From assembly GCA_003505715.1 (NCBI GenBank), contig DNXU01000431.1:1-19860 (forward strand): a stretch of 19,860 bases of DNA, written 5' to 3'. The notes below the pieces were generated by a model. The model worked only from the letters and a program-made list of their open reading frames with translations, did not search any database and was not told where the DNA came from. A program made the translations under genes and the position numbers. This document shows, piece after piece, positions 7,583-17,786 of the stretch (within the stretch, counting starts at the first letter, position 1; each line of letters begins with the position of its first letter). Origin of the DNA: Cyanobacteria bacterium UBA8803 (GTDB lineage Bacteria; Cyanobacteriota; Cyanobacteriia; Cyanobacteriales; Coleofasciculaceae).

Positions 7583-9238
7583 TTATTTGTCAATCGGTAT
7601 ATTTACAGATTCTGGGGAGCGTTCTCCCTGGTTTGGTAATCTCGGTAAGATTACGGTAAAGGTGGTTCCTTCGCCGACTGTACTCTCTACAAAAATTTCG
7701 CCGCCGTGCAATTGGACACATTCTTTCACAATCACTAATCCCAGTCCAACACCAGGAGTAATGCCGATGTTGCTACCTCGGAAGAATGCTTGGAATAACT
7801 GCGGTTGGTCGGTCGGAGGAATACCAATACCTTGGTCAGAGAGGCGAAATAGAATTTTACTTTGGGCAGAGGTAAGTTCCAACTCGATTAACCCGCCATT
7901 AGGGGAGTACTTGATCGCGTTAGAGAGCAAGTTGTTAAGGATTAACCGTAAGAGGTTCTCGTCTAAAACGGTGCGATCGCAACTCTCTGGACATGCCAAG
8001 ACGATAGAATGCTTATCCGTAACTTTAGAACGAAACTCTTCTACGATTTGGCGGGTGATTTTCTCAACATCCAAAGGTGTGGGATGAAAGGCTAGAGTTC
8101 TAGCTTCCGCTTGCTCGATGAAGATCATATCGTTAACCAGTTGAGTCAGATGTTGAACCGACTCTTGAACTCGTTGGAAATGTTTGAGCTTTTTCTCCTC
8201 CGTCCACCGCGAACCGTAATGCTGAAGCATTTGCATGGAGGACAAAATAGTAGTGAGGGGGGTGCGGTACTCGTGGGAGATAGTTGCCACAATGCGAGAT
8301 TTTAATTCGTTGAGTTCTCGCTCTTGAGCCAAAGCTAATCGTAGTTCGTTTTCTAGGTGCTGGCGTTGCGCAATTTCTGCCTTGAGCTGTTTATTAGTCT
8401 GTCTTAATTGAGCGGTACTCTCTGCCACTCTGGTCTCAAGTTCTTCATTAGTTCTTTCCAAAATAGCTTTAATGCGTCGCTGCTCGGTCACATCATGAAA
8501 GACCAACACCGCTCCTAGGATGTTACCAGTATCATTTTTAATGGGAGCCGCCGTGTTATCAATGGGGATTTCCCGGCCATCCTTGGTAATGAGAAGGGTT
8601 TGGTTTTCTAACGGCACACTCATGCCTTTTTGCAGCACCAGTGCTACCGGATTCTCAATCGCTTCTCTCGCGTTCTCGTGGATGGTGTGGAAAACGTCGC
8701 TTAAATCGTGACCGAGAACTTCTGCCTGTTGGCAACCGAGGAGCGCTTCAGCCACCGGATTCATAAATGTGATTAACTGTTGGGGGTCAGTGGCAATTAC
8801 CGCATCACCAATACTTTTGAGCGTCGTTGCCAGCCATTGCTCTCTCTGTTGCAACTGCTGCTCCATCTGATGCTTGTAGATTGCCACTTCAATTGTCGTA
8901 CACAACTCTCTCGATTCAAAAGGCTTGAGCAAATAACCGTAGGGTTGTGTCAGCTTGGCACGGTCAATCGTGTCGTCATTGTTGTAGGCTGTCAAATAAA
9001 CGACAGGTAGCTGGAAAAGGTAGCGGATTTGATTGGCAGCTTCAATTCCATCCACAGATCCTTTAAGTTGGATGTCCATGAGGACTAAGTCTGGAGGGTT
9101 TTGTGCTATACTTTCCAGAGCCGCGTCGGCTGACCCAACGTTTGCTGTTACACTGTACCCCAGTGCTTCCAACCTAGTTTGAATGCTTAGGGCAACAATC
9201 CTCTCATCTTCAACAATTAAAATTTTTGCTCTTGCCAT
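7583..9238 (-). CDS. REC-PAS-histidine kinase (hybrid sensor kinase, HisKA type)
   Basis: 551 residues from the chosen start. The receiver domain (about 4-118) opens with AKILIVEDE and has phosphoacceptor Asp55 in LVLMDIQLKG and Lys105 in LLKPF. A PAS domain follows (about 135-255, ending HDVTEQRRI), then a coiled-coil linker (257-310). The HisKA domain has SHEYRTPL with His322. The HATPase has N-box NNLLSNAIKYSP (Asn440), DQGIGIP (468-474) and GVGLGLVI (496-503). It is soluble with no membrane segment, so it probably receives phosphate at REC from another kinase and/or senses a ligand through PAS. The ATG at 9238 begins the domain exactly; an in-frame ATG at 9301 would overlap the upstream kinase by 8 bases and add 21 residues. 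Neither has a clear Shine-Dalgarno. The tight spacing indicates co-transcription with that kinase. Confidence 0.9.
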   Translation of the reverse strand: MARAKILIVEDERIVALSIQTRLEALGYSVTANVGSADAALESIAQNPPDLVLMDIQLKGSVDGIEAANQIRYLFQLPVVYLTAYNNDDTIDRAKLTQPYGYLLKPFESRELCTTIEVAIYKHQMEQQLQQREQWLATTLKSIGDAVIATDPQQLITFMNPVAEALLGCQQAEVLGHDLSDVFHTIHENAREAIENPVALVLQKGMSVPLENQTLLITKDGREIPIDNTAAPIKNDTGNILGAVLVFHDVTEQRRIKAILERTNEELETRVAESTAQLRQTNKQLKAEIAQRQHLENELRLALAQERELNELKSRIVATISHEYRTPLTTILSSMQMLQHYGSRWTEEKKLKHFQRVQESVQHLTQLVNDMIFIEQAEARTLAFHPTPLDVEKITRQIVEEFRSKVTDKHSIVLACPESCDRTVLDENLLRLILNNLLSNAIKYSPNGGLIELELTSAQSKILFRLSDQGIGIPPTDQPQLFQAFFRGSNIGITPGVGLGLVIVKECVQLHGGEIFVESTVGEGTTFTVILPRLPNQGERSPESVNIPIDK

Positions 9239-9293
9239 TGTTAGCGATCGTATTTGTTGGTGTACCTCCCTCACCGACTTAATCTGAATAGAA

Positions 9294-11930
<2,637 letters not shown>

Positions 11931-12050
11931 CTGACCAAATCCTTAGTTTTAACAAGATAAGACAACACTAGAGACAACCTGTGGGGTTATCTCTACTCCA
12001 TCTCACATCTTCTCAAGACTAATCACAAGCGAGGTATCACTGACTTTTTA

Positions 12051-12133
12051 GGGAATGGGGAGTGGGGAATTGGGAATTGGGAATTGGGAATGGGTTTACC
12101 CTGAGCGTAGCCGAAGGGGAGTGGGGGATGGGG
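12051..12133 (+). repeat. G/A-rich dispersed repeat in the gap1-kinase spacer
   Basis: GGGAATGGGG, then three GGGAATTGGG-like units, then TTTACCCTGAGCGTAGCCGA followed by AGGGGAGTGGGGGATGGGG. It is the intergenic counterpart of the copy inside the kinase gene at 11573-11636, in the opposite orientation. A fragment with CTTCGGCTATGCCCTG occurs at about 3109-3124. It occupies much of the 262-base spacer between gap1 and the kinase. Confidence 0.8.
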
Positions 12134-12192
12134 TAGAGTTTTGAATGGGGTGGGGTGTTGGTTAATTTCCCTACACCCTACACCCTTCTAAA

Positions 12193-13601
<1,409 letters not shown>

Positions 13602-13856
13602 ATGGAGCGAGAAGCTTTAACTATCCGTATTCCTGCCGATTTGCTTGAGCAAGCAAGGCAGTTTCGAGAGGGCAGTGAGTCTTTTAACGAGATGGTTGTC
13701 CAAGCGCTCGCCCGCGAGGTACGACGACGGCGAGCGCTGGCAGCGCATCAGCGTATTGTGGCTCTTAGTGCCGAAGTAGAAGCCAAAACAGGAATTCAAT
13801 CAAGTTCTGTCGGCTTGATTCATCAGCTTAGAGCTGGTGAGGAACGGCGTGACTAA
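13602..13856 (+). CDS. Antitoxin, probable ribbon-helix-helix (VapB-like)
   Basis: The predicted protein has 84 residues. The N-terminal ALTIRIPADLLEQARQF (5-21) has the alternating hydrophobic strand and first helix of a ribbon-helix-helix (Arc/CopG) DNA-binding fold, followed by SFNEMVVQALAREVRRRRA as the second helix. The C-terminal part is charged and probably binds the toxin. It would neutralise the PIN toxin encoded immediately downstream and repress the operon, with the inverted repeats just upstream as candidate operators. The stop overlaps the toxin start region (GTGACTAA), so translation is coupled. ATG 13602 is the first start after the A/T-rich promoter-like segment. Family-level naming is firm from context; the exact VapB subtype is not determined. 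Confidence 0.8.
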   Translation: MEREALTIRIPADLLEQARQFREGSESFNEMVVQALAREVRRRRALAAHQRIVALSAEVEAKTGIQSSSVGLIHQLRAGEERRD

Positions 13857-14271
13857 GTGTATTGACACTAGTGTGTGGATTCCTTATCTGCTACCTGAGG
13901 CGCTGCAACCCCAAGCCAGAAACTTGATTGTTCCCTTGCTGACATCGAATGTGCGCTTGATTGCGCCAGCATTTGTATGGACTGAAGTTGGCTCAGTGTT
14001 GCGAAAAAAAGTTAGGTTGGGGGCAATTACAGCTTCTCAGGCCGCAGGGTTTTATGATGATTTCTGCCAGATGCCTATTGACTACCTCGATAGCAATGCT
14101 ATTCGTGCAAAAACATGGGCGATCGCGGAACAGTTCTCCTTAGCCACTCTCTATGATGCGGCTTTTTTGGCAGTTGCTGAGCTAGAATCTGCCGAATTTT
14201 GGACAGCAGACCAATCTTTGCTCAATACGCTTACACCATGTCCAGCCTACGTCCAAAAGTTAGAAAGATAA
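13849..14271 (+). CDS. PIN-domain ribonuclease toxin (VapC-like)
   Basis: 140 residues from a GTG start. The four PIN acidic residues are visible: Asp6 in CIDTSVWI, Glu46 in FVWTEVGSVLRKK, Asp103 in LYDAAFLAVAE and Asp121 in FWTADQSL. They coordinate the metal that cleaves RNA. VapC toxins cut tRNA or rRNA; the target here is unknown. I chose GTG 13849, overlapping the antitoxin stop by 8 bases, because GAGGA at 13839-13843 gives good spacing and family members start just before the CIDTS strand; GTG 13837 in the same frame would add four residues. All catalytic positions are intact, so the toxin should be active. It forms a two-gene operon with the antitoxin upstream. Confidence 0.87.
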   Translation: MTKCIDTSVWIPYLLPEALQPQARNLIVPLLTSNVRLIAPAFVWTEVGSVLRKKVRLGAITASQAAGFYDDFCQMPIDYLDSNAIRAKTWAIAEQFSLATLYDAAFLAVAELESAEFWTADQSLLNTLTPCPAYVQKLER

Positions 14272-14459
14272 TTTTATTTTGGAAATGGAGGATGAGATGG
14301 TGGCAAAAAAGCTACTGAGTTACTAGCAGAAAGTGTTTTAAGAATGCGTTTTGAATATATACACAAAAGAAGAAGATGTGGGTATAGACTATCTCAGAAT
14401 TCATGCTCCTAGATTACTGAATCATTATGACTGCGCTGGACAGAAAGCTAAATATAACC
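14272..14459. other. Spacer after vapC with a possible decayed coding fragment
   Basis: Starting at ATG 14297, five codons (MVAKK) run into a frame that stops quickly. One base out of frame, ATELLAESVLRMRFEYIHKR can be read. This could be the remains of a small gene broken by a single-base indel, but it matches nothing I recognise. The ORF at 14351-14557 runs into the adjacent repeat and is not credible. Confidence 0.2.
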
Positions 14460-14631
14460 GATTCTCGGTCGGCATGTCGGGATTACCCCCAAATCCGCCA
14501 GGGATTCAAATCCCTGGCTCACAGCTAAAGTCCATTAAAATGGACTACAAGTTTTGACACCAAACTCTTTGAATTAATAGTCGGTTTTCAACCGACTTGA
14601 GCTGTGAGATCGAGAATTGATTCTCGGTTGG
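14460..14631. repeat. Multi-hairpin dispersed repeat element
   Basis: Perfect stems, left to right: GCCAGGGATT/AATCCCTGGC (14497-14506, 14509-14518); AGTCCATT/AATGGACT (14529-14536, 14539-14546); AGTCGGTT/AACCGACT (14579-14586, 14590-14597). The outer stem CTCACAGCT/AGCTGTGAG (14518-14526, 14600-14608) encloses the last two, giving a cloverleaf-like fold. CGAGAAT/ATTCTCG (14611-14617, 14620-14626) follows. Direct repeats GATTCTCGGT (14460-14469 and 14619-14628) mark both edges. It is not a tRNA. It resembles non-coding hairpin repeats I recall from Oscillatoriales genomes. Confidence 0.75.
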
Positions 14632-14660
14632 TTAGGCACTTTAATACCTTGATTGCTGGC

Positions 14661-14852
14661 TTAATTTATATTCTTTATCAGCTTTTGTTTTTCTAACTGA
14701 GCTTCTAAAAGTTTAACCCGCTCTGTTAGAACTTGATTCTCACGCTGTAATTCTTCGGAAAGCTTCTGATAAGGTGTAAGATGGACAGTGTATTTGTAGA
14801 TGGGTGAGTGTTCTGAGCGCAGTAAGTTAGAGCCAAAATGAGGTAAACCCAT
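14661..14852 (-). CDS. Small coiled-coil ORF, possibly a gene remnant
   Basis: It encodes 63 residues from the ATG at 14852 (75 from 14888, which would overlap the Uma2 gene more). The C-terminal half YQKLSEELQRENQVLTERV and following LLEAQLEKQ is a clear heptad coiled coil. Coiled-coil tails of this type end many cyanobacterial proteins, including some Uma2 proteins, so it may be the last part of a broken gene. The two ATGs at 14850-14853 share a CATG palindrome on opposite strands with the truncated Uma2 gene. I do not recognise a family and cannot exclude that it is non-coding. Confidence 0.3.
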   Translation of the reverse strand: MGLPHFGSNLLRSEHSPIYKYTVHLTPYQKLSEELQRENQVLTERVKLLEAQLEKQKLIKNIN

Positions 14853-15246
14853 GAGCCAAGCATTGCAACCGTCGATTACGTTTGACAAGTTTATTGAGTG
14901 GCTACCAGAAACCTCTGAATGCCCCTATGAGTTACACCGTGGGGTAATTGTTGAGATGCCAAAACCGAGAGGTAAGCATTCAAAGTTGTCAGGGGATTTA
15001 GCTTATAACATAGGTACTGCAATTCGTCAGGCGAACTTGCCCTATTTTATTCCTAAAGAATGCATTATCCGTTCTATAGATGGTAATTCTGGATATGAAC
15101 CAGATGTAATTGTCTTGGATGAACCTGCCATGATTGATGAACCTGATTGGGAAAATGGCTCTATCATTACCGTGGGTAAATCGATCAAGATCGTTGTGGA
15201 AGTTGTTTCCACCAATTGGCGGGATGATTACTTCCCGGGACTGTAG
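14851..15246 (+). pseudogene. Uma2 family nuclease gene, truncated at the 3' end
   Basis: 131 residues before a stop; normal members have about 190-200. The N-terminal two thirds are intact: YELHRGVIVEMPKPRGKHSKL (26-46), catalytic YEPDVIVLD (82-90) and IKIVVEVVSTNWRDDY (112-127). The family would continue with a DYxxxGIPEYWIVD-like segment, but after DDY the frame reads FPGL and stops at 15244-15246. From 15237 the sequence in another frame is WG-repeat coding, so two unrelated genes have been joined at about 15231-15243 by deletion or insertion. Missing the last strand and helix, the product is unlikely to fold as an active nuclease. The GAGG at 14839-14842 provides a ribosome binding site. 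It is a second, divergent family member besides the intact gene at 4811. Confidence 0.75.
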
Positions 15247-16394
15247 TTATTGCTCCCCAGTTTGATGAAGTTGGCCAATTTTACGAACAGCAAGCCGCCG
15301 TAAAAGTTCAGGGAAAGTGGGGCTTTATTAAGCCCGACGGCAAATTTATTATTCAGCCTAGATTTACTCAAGTTTCTCGCTTTTTGGAAGGAAGAGCAGC
15401 AGTTTAAAGCGGCTATTTATGGGGCTTTATCAATAGGGATGGCCAATTCATTGTTGAACCCAAATTTACGGGATACACCAATTTTTCTCAGGGATTAGCA
15501 GGATTCAGCATTAGCCAAAACAACCAATACAAAACTGGCTTTATCGATCGCAGTGGCCAAGTTGTTATTGAACTACAGGATATCAATGCCGATCTTGCAG
15601 GTGTAGGCTTCAGCAATGGACTAGCACCTGTTTGGGTAAGAAGTCCTGGCATTTGGAGATTTATTGATGGCGTCTTGGATGAAAGTGGACGAGGACGGAA
15701 ATTTTGGGGTTTTATCGACCGGAGTGGGAAGATTACTATTCCCCTAAAATATGATTCTGTTATGAAGTTTTCCGAATGTAGGGCTGCTGTGAAAACTGGT
15801 GGCAAGTGGGGATTTATTAATACTTCAGGTAAAATGGTGATTCAGCCCCAATTTGGAGATGGGTTTAGTGATTTTTCTGAAGGACTAGCTAGCGTAAAGA
15901 TAAATCAAAAAGAAGGCTATATCGACAAAACAGGAAAGTTAGTAATTGAGCCACAGTTTTATAGATCTACAAGATTTTCTGAAGGATTGGCGGCTATTCA
16001 GATAGAAGAAGGTGCTAAGTGGGGATTTATTGACCGCAACGGTAAAATTGTTAACCCTTATTTGGAATTGCTGCGGAAGCGCTATTCAAAGTTACCAATT
16101 ACTGGTGCAAGCTTTGGGTTGGATACGTCTTACACTCCCGGCCAAGGCTTGTCGTTAACAGAGGGTAAGTTCGACTTAGAATTTCTCGGCGGTGGGCTAA
16201 AAGCGGAAGGCAAGAGCTTTACTGAACTTAGTTCGTACCCTAGGTTTTTCTCTGGGAGTGAACCATTTGGGTCATCTGTTCAAGAGATGCAGAGTTTTCC
16301 CGCCTTACCACCATTGAAAACTGGACCAGGTTTTCAAGTGATGCTATCGGCAGATTTGTACAAGTTATTTCCAGGATTAGTTGATGTGCTATAG
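15237..16394 (+). pseudogene. WG-repeat protein gene, 5'-truncated with an internal stop
   Basis: One frame (G-T-VVIAPQF onward) runs to 16394 with a single TAA at 15405-15407. The context AAV-stop-SGYLWGF fits a Lys codon AAA changed to TAA. Seven WG-type units are visible, each with GFI-x-x-x-G-K and a following hydrophobic pair: KWGFIKPDG, LWGFINRDG, KTGFIDRSG, FWGFIDRSG, KWGFINTSG, KEGYIDKTG and KWGFIDRNG. After them comes a tail of about 115 residues with no repeat and no family I know, ending FPGLVDVL. WG repeats form beta-rich binding surfaces; function is usually unknown. The 5' end is lost at the Uma2 junction. An ATG at 15675 could give a 239-residue fragment with four repeats, but no good Shine-Dalgarno precedes it. 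Confidence 0.8.
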
Positions 16395-16434
16395 TTTGAT
16401 CGCGAATCTTTTAGGCTGTGTTCGTTTAGCGATC

Positions 16435-16523
16435 GCTTCTCTGAAAGCATCTAAAATATAAGGAGTGTGAGCAAAAGATTTTGAGTTCACCAAAGACATG
16501 ATGCCAGTTGGACTTGCAGAGCG
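16435..16523. repeat. Degenerate direct repeat left of the HigBA-like pair
   Basis: Two blocks: GCTTCTCTGAAAGCATCTAA (16435-16454) and a 43-base block beginning TTGAGTTCACCAAAGACATG (16481-16523). Both recur on the other side of the toxin-antitoxin genes, at 17528-17547 and 17486-17528, in the same orientation but swapped order. The rest of the 16395-16637 spacer contains two GCGATCGC sites and nothing else I recognise. Confidence 0.6.
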
Positions 16524-16637
16524 TTCCTCATTCGCCACAGCGATCGCCTATGGAAAAGTTTAACTTTGAAGTATTTGCCTTACTACCAAAGTTCGAGCGC
16601 TTCTCTATTGTAGGGTGCGTTCCTTTCTTATTGGTTA

Positions 16638-17099
16638 CTACGAACAGTAAGCCTCCCTTTCCTCCTCAACACTTGCATTTAGCTCTCCAAAGTCCTTAGC
16701 CGTCAAGCCAAGCCCTGGACTCAAATCATTAAAAAACTTGGCTAGCGACTCGGCTTGGGATTTGCTGACTCCTCTTTGACCATTAATTATCTCCCTGACA
16801 AGTTCAAGAGAACCAATAATATCGACTAAAGTAGTTGGTTTGACATCAAACTCGTGCATTAAAGACTCCAATCTAGTCCCAATTGTCGGCTTACTCATCG
16901 GATAATGTTGAGCCTCGTAATTCTCAATGATAAGAACCAACAAATCAAAAAGTGTTGTTTCCGCATCCGTCAACTCACTAGACATCATCCCTTCTACAAT
17001 AGCCAAAAATTGCTGATATTCTGGCTCTGTTTTAATTGGCTTAGGTTGATACTGAATCAATAGGTCAGCATAGTTTTTGGGGCTAGAAGTATGGATCAT
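16638..17099 (-). CDS. HigA-type antitoxin with HTH domain
   Basis: 153 residues from ATG 17099. The N-terminal part (NYADLLIQYQPKPIKTEPEY, about 9-28) and the C-terminal helix-turn-helix (about 85-125, VDIIGSLELVREIINGQRG then VSKSQAESLAKFFN) match the HigA antitoxin type paired with HigB-like toxins. It should bind the toxin with one part and the operon promoter with the other. The frame extends to 17183, but 17099 is preceded on the minus strand by GGAAAGGTGGAAAG and begins the family-like N-terminus. It overlaps the toxin gene by 17 bases, giving toxin-first order with coupled translation, normal for higBA. The acidic end SVEEEREAYCS is short and unremarkable. Confidence 0.85.
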   Translation of the reverse strand: MIHTSSPKNYADLLIQYQPKPIKTEPEYQQFLAIVEGMMSSELTDAETTLFDLLVLIIENYEAQHYPMSKPTIGTRLESLMHEFDVKPTTLVDIIGSLELVREIINGQRGVSKSQAESLAKFFNDLSPGLGLTAKDFGELNASVEEEREAYCS

Positions 17100-17382
17100 C
17101 TTTCCACCTTTCCTTATCGTATTCAGCATGAGTAAGTATATATTTAATAAAGATTGTCTGGCTGGAGTATCTAATATCCACAATCAAACGATAGTTATTG
17201 CCTTTAATGTTGAATACAGTAAAATTACCAACCGATTCTGCCTTGGGATACTTTTGCTGAACATCTAATAAATTAGACCACTGGGATTTAGATGCAAAAT
17301 GATACCAGTCATTGAGAGCATCTTCAGAATCAGCGTGTTGAACCCAGAATTCCCGCAACTTGACTTTGCTGATGACGTGCAT
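17083..17382 (-). CDS. HigB family toxin (mRNA interferase, RelE superfamily)
   Basis: The predicted protein has 99 residues, typical for this family. Hallmarks are the start MHVISKVKLREFW, the central TVFNIKGNNYRLIVDI (55-70) and FIKYILTHAEYDKERW (78-93). HigB-type toxins cleave mRNA, in many cases on the ribosome; cleavage specificity cannot be read here. ATG 17382 is preceded on the minus strand by AGAAGGG, a good Shine-Dalgarno at short spacing. It is first in a two-gene operon with the overlapping antitoxin, and it is intact. It is the second toxin-antitoxin pair within about 3.8 kb, after the vapBC-like pair. Confidence 0.9.
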   Translation of the reverse strand: MHVISKVKLREFWVQHADSEDALNDWYHFASKSQWSNLLDVQQKYPKAESVGNFTVFNIKGNNYRLIVDIRYSSQTIFIKYILTHAEYDKERWKDDPYF

Positions 17383-17485
17383 CCCTTCTGTCTGTTTCTC
17401 TCATATTTTACATATTCCACCATTTGAAAGCAAAGCCCAAAATCATTTACTCCTGCAAGCTCAATCAATTGTTCGGGATATAATC

Positions 17486-17547
17486 TTGAGTTTACCGAAG
17501 ACACGATCGCAGTTTGACTTGCAAAGCGCTTCTCTCAAAGCGTCTAA
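17486..17547. repeat. Degenerate direct repeat right of the HigBA-like pair
   Basis: TTGAGTTTACCGAAGACACG through GCAAAGCG (17486-17528) matches 16481-16523 with about eight mismatches. The adjoining GCTTCTCTCAAAGCGTCTAA (17528-17547) matches 16435-16454 with two mismatches. It lies upstream of the toxin gene, so it may overlap its promoter region. Confidence 0.6.
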
Positions 17548-17786
17548 CCTATTGCTTGGAGATCTAGCAGCGAGTAAATTAGGGAATATATCATAGAATT
17601 ACCACACAAAATAAAGTCTTGTAGGTCAGCTGTGGCATCAGTAGGTTAGACGAGTTGCCGTGACCCACCCTGCACCTTGATAAATACTGAGTTAGGTGGC
17701 GATAAAACACCCTGCCAGACCCGACCAGTATCATAATCTCTGAGTTTCCCGATTCCCCTGGCCTTTTCCCCCAATAGAGGCGGCAT
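17548..17786. other. Spacer upstream of the DUF4157 gene
   Basis: No gene is seen. GTAGGTTAGACGAG followed by GTGACCCACCCTGC (about 17640-17673) is a weak inverted arrangement resembling a dispersed cyanobacterial GTAGGTTGGGTTAG-type palindrome. GAGG at 17777-17780 lies 6 bases before the DUF4157 ATG as its ribosome binding site. I could not pick out a clear promoter. Confidence 0.4.

Noticed and set aside
14351..14557. 68-codon plus-strand frame
   Set aside because: Its second half translates the hairpin repeat element, so it is not a gene.
14497..14608. Cloverleaf-like fold considered as a tRNA or riboswitch
   Set aside because: Stem lengths, 2-3 base loops and absence of the conserved tRNA bases do not fit; it does not match a riboswitch class I know.
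16508..16699. 63-codon plus-strand frame next to the HigA gene
   Set aside because: It begins in a dispersed repeat and runs into the antitoxin's 3' end on the other strand; no motif.
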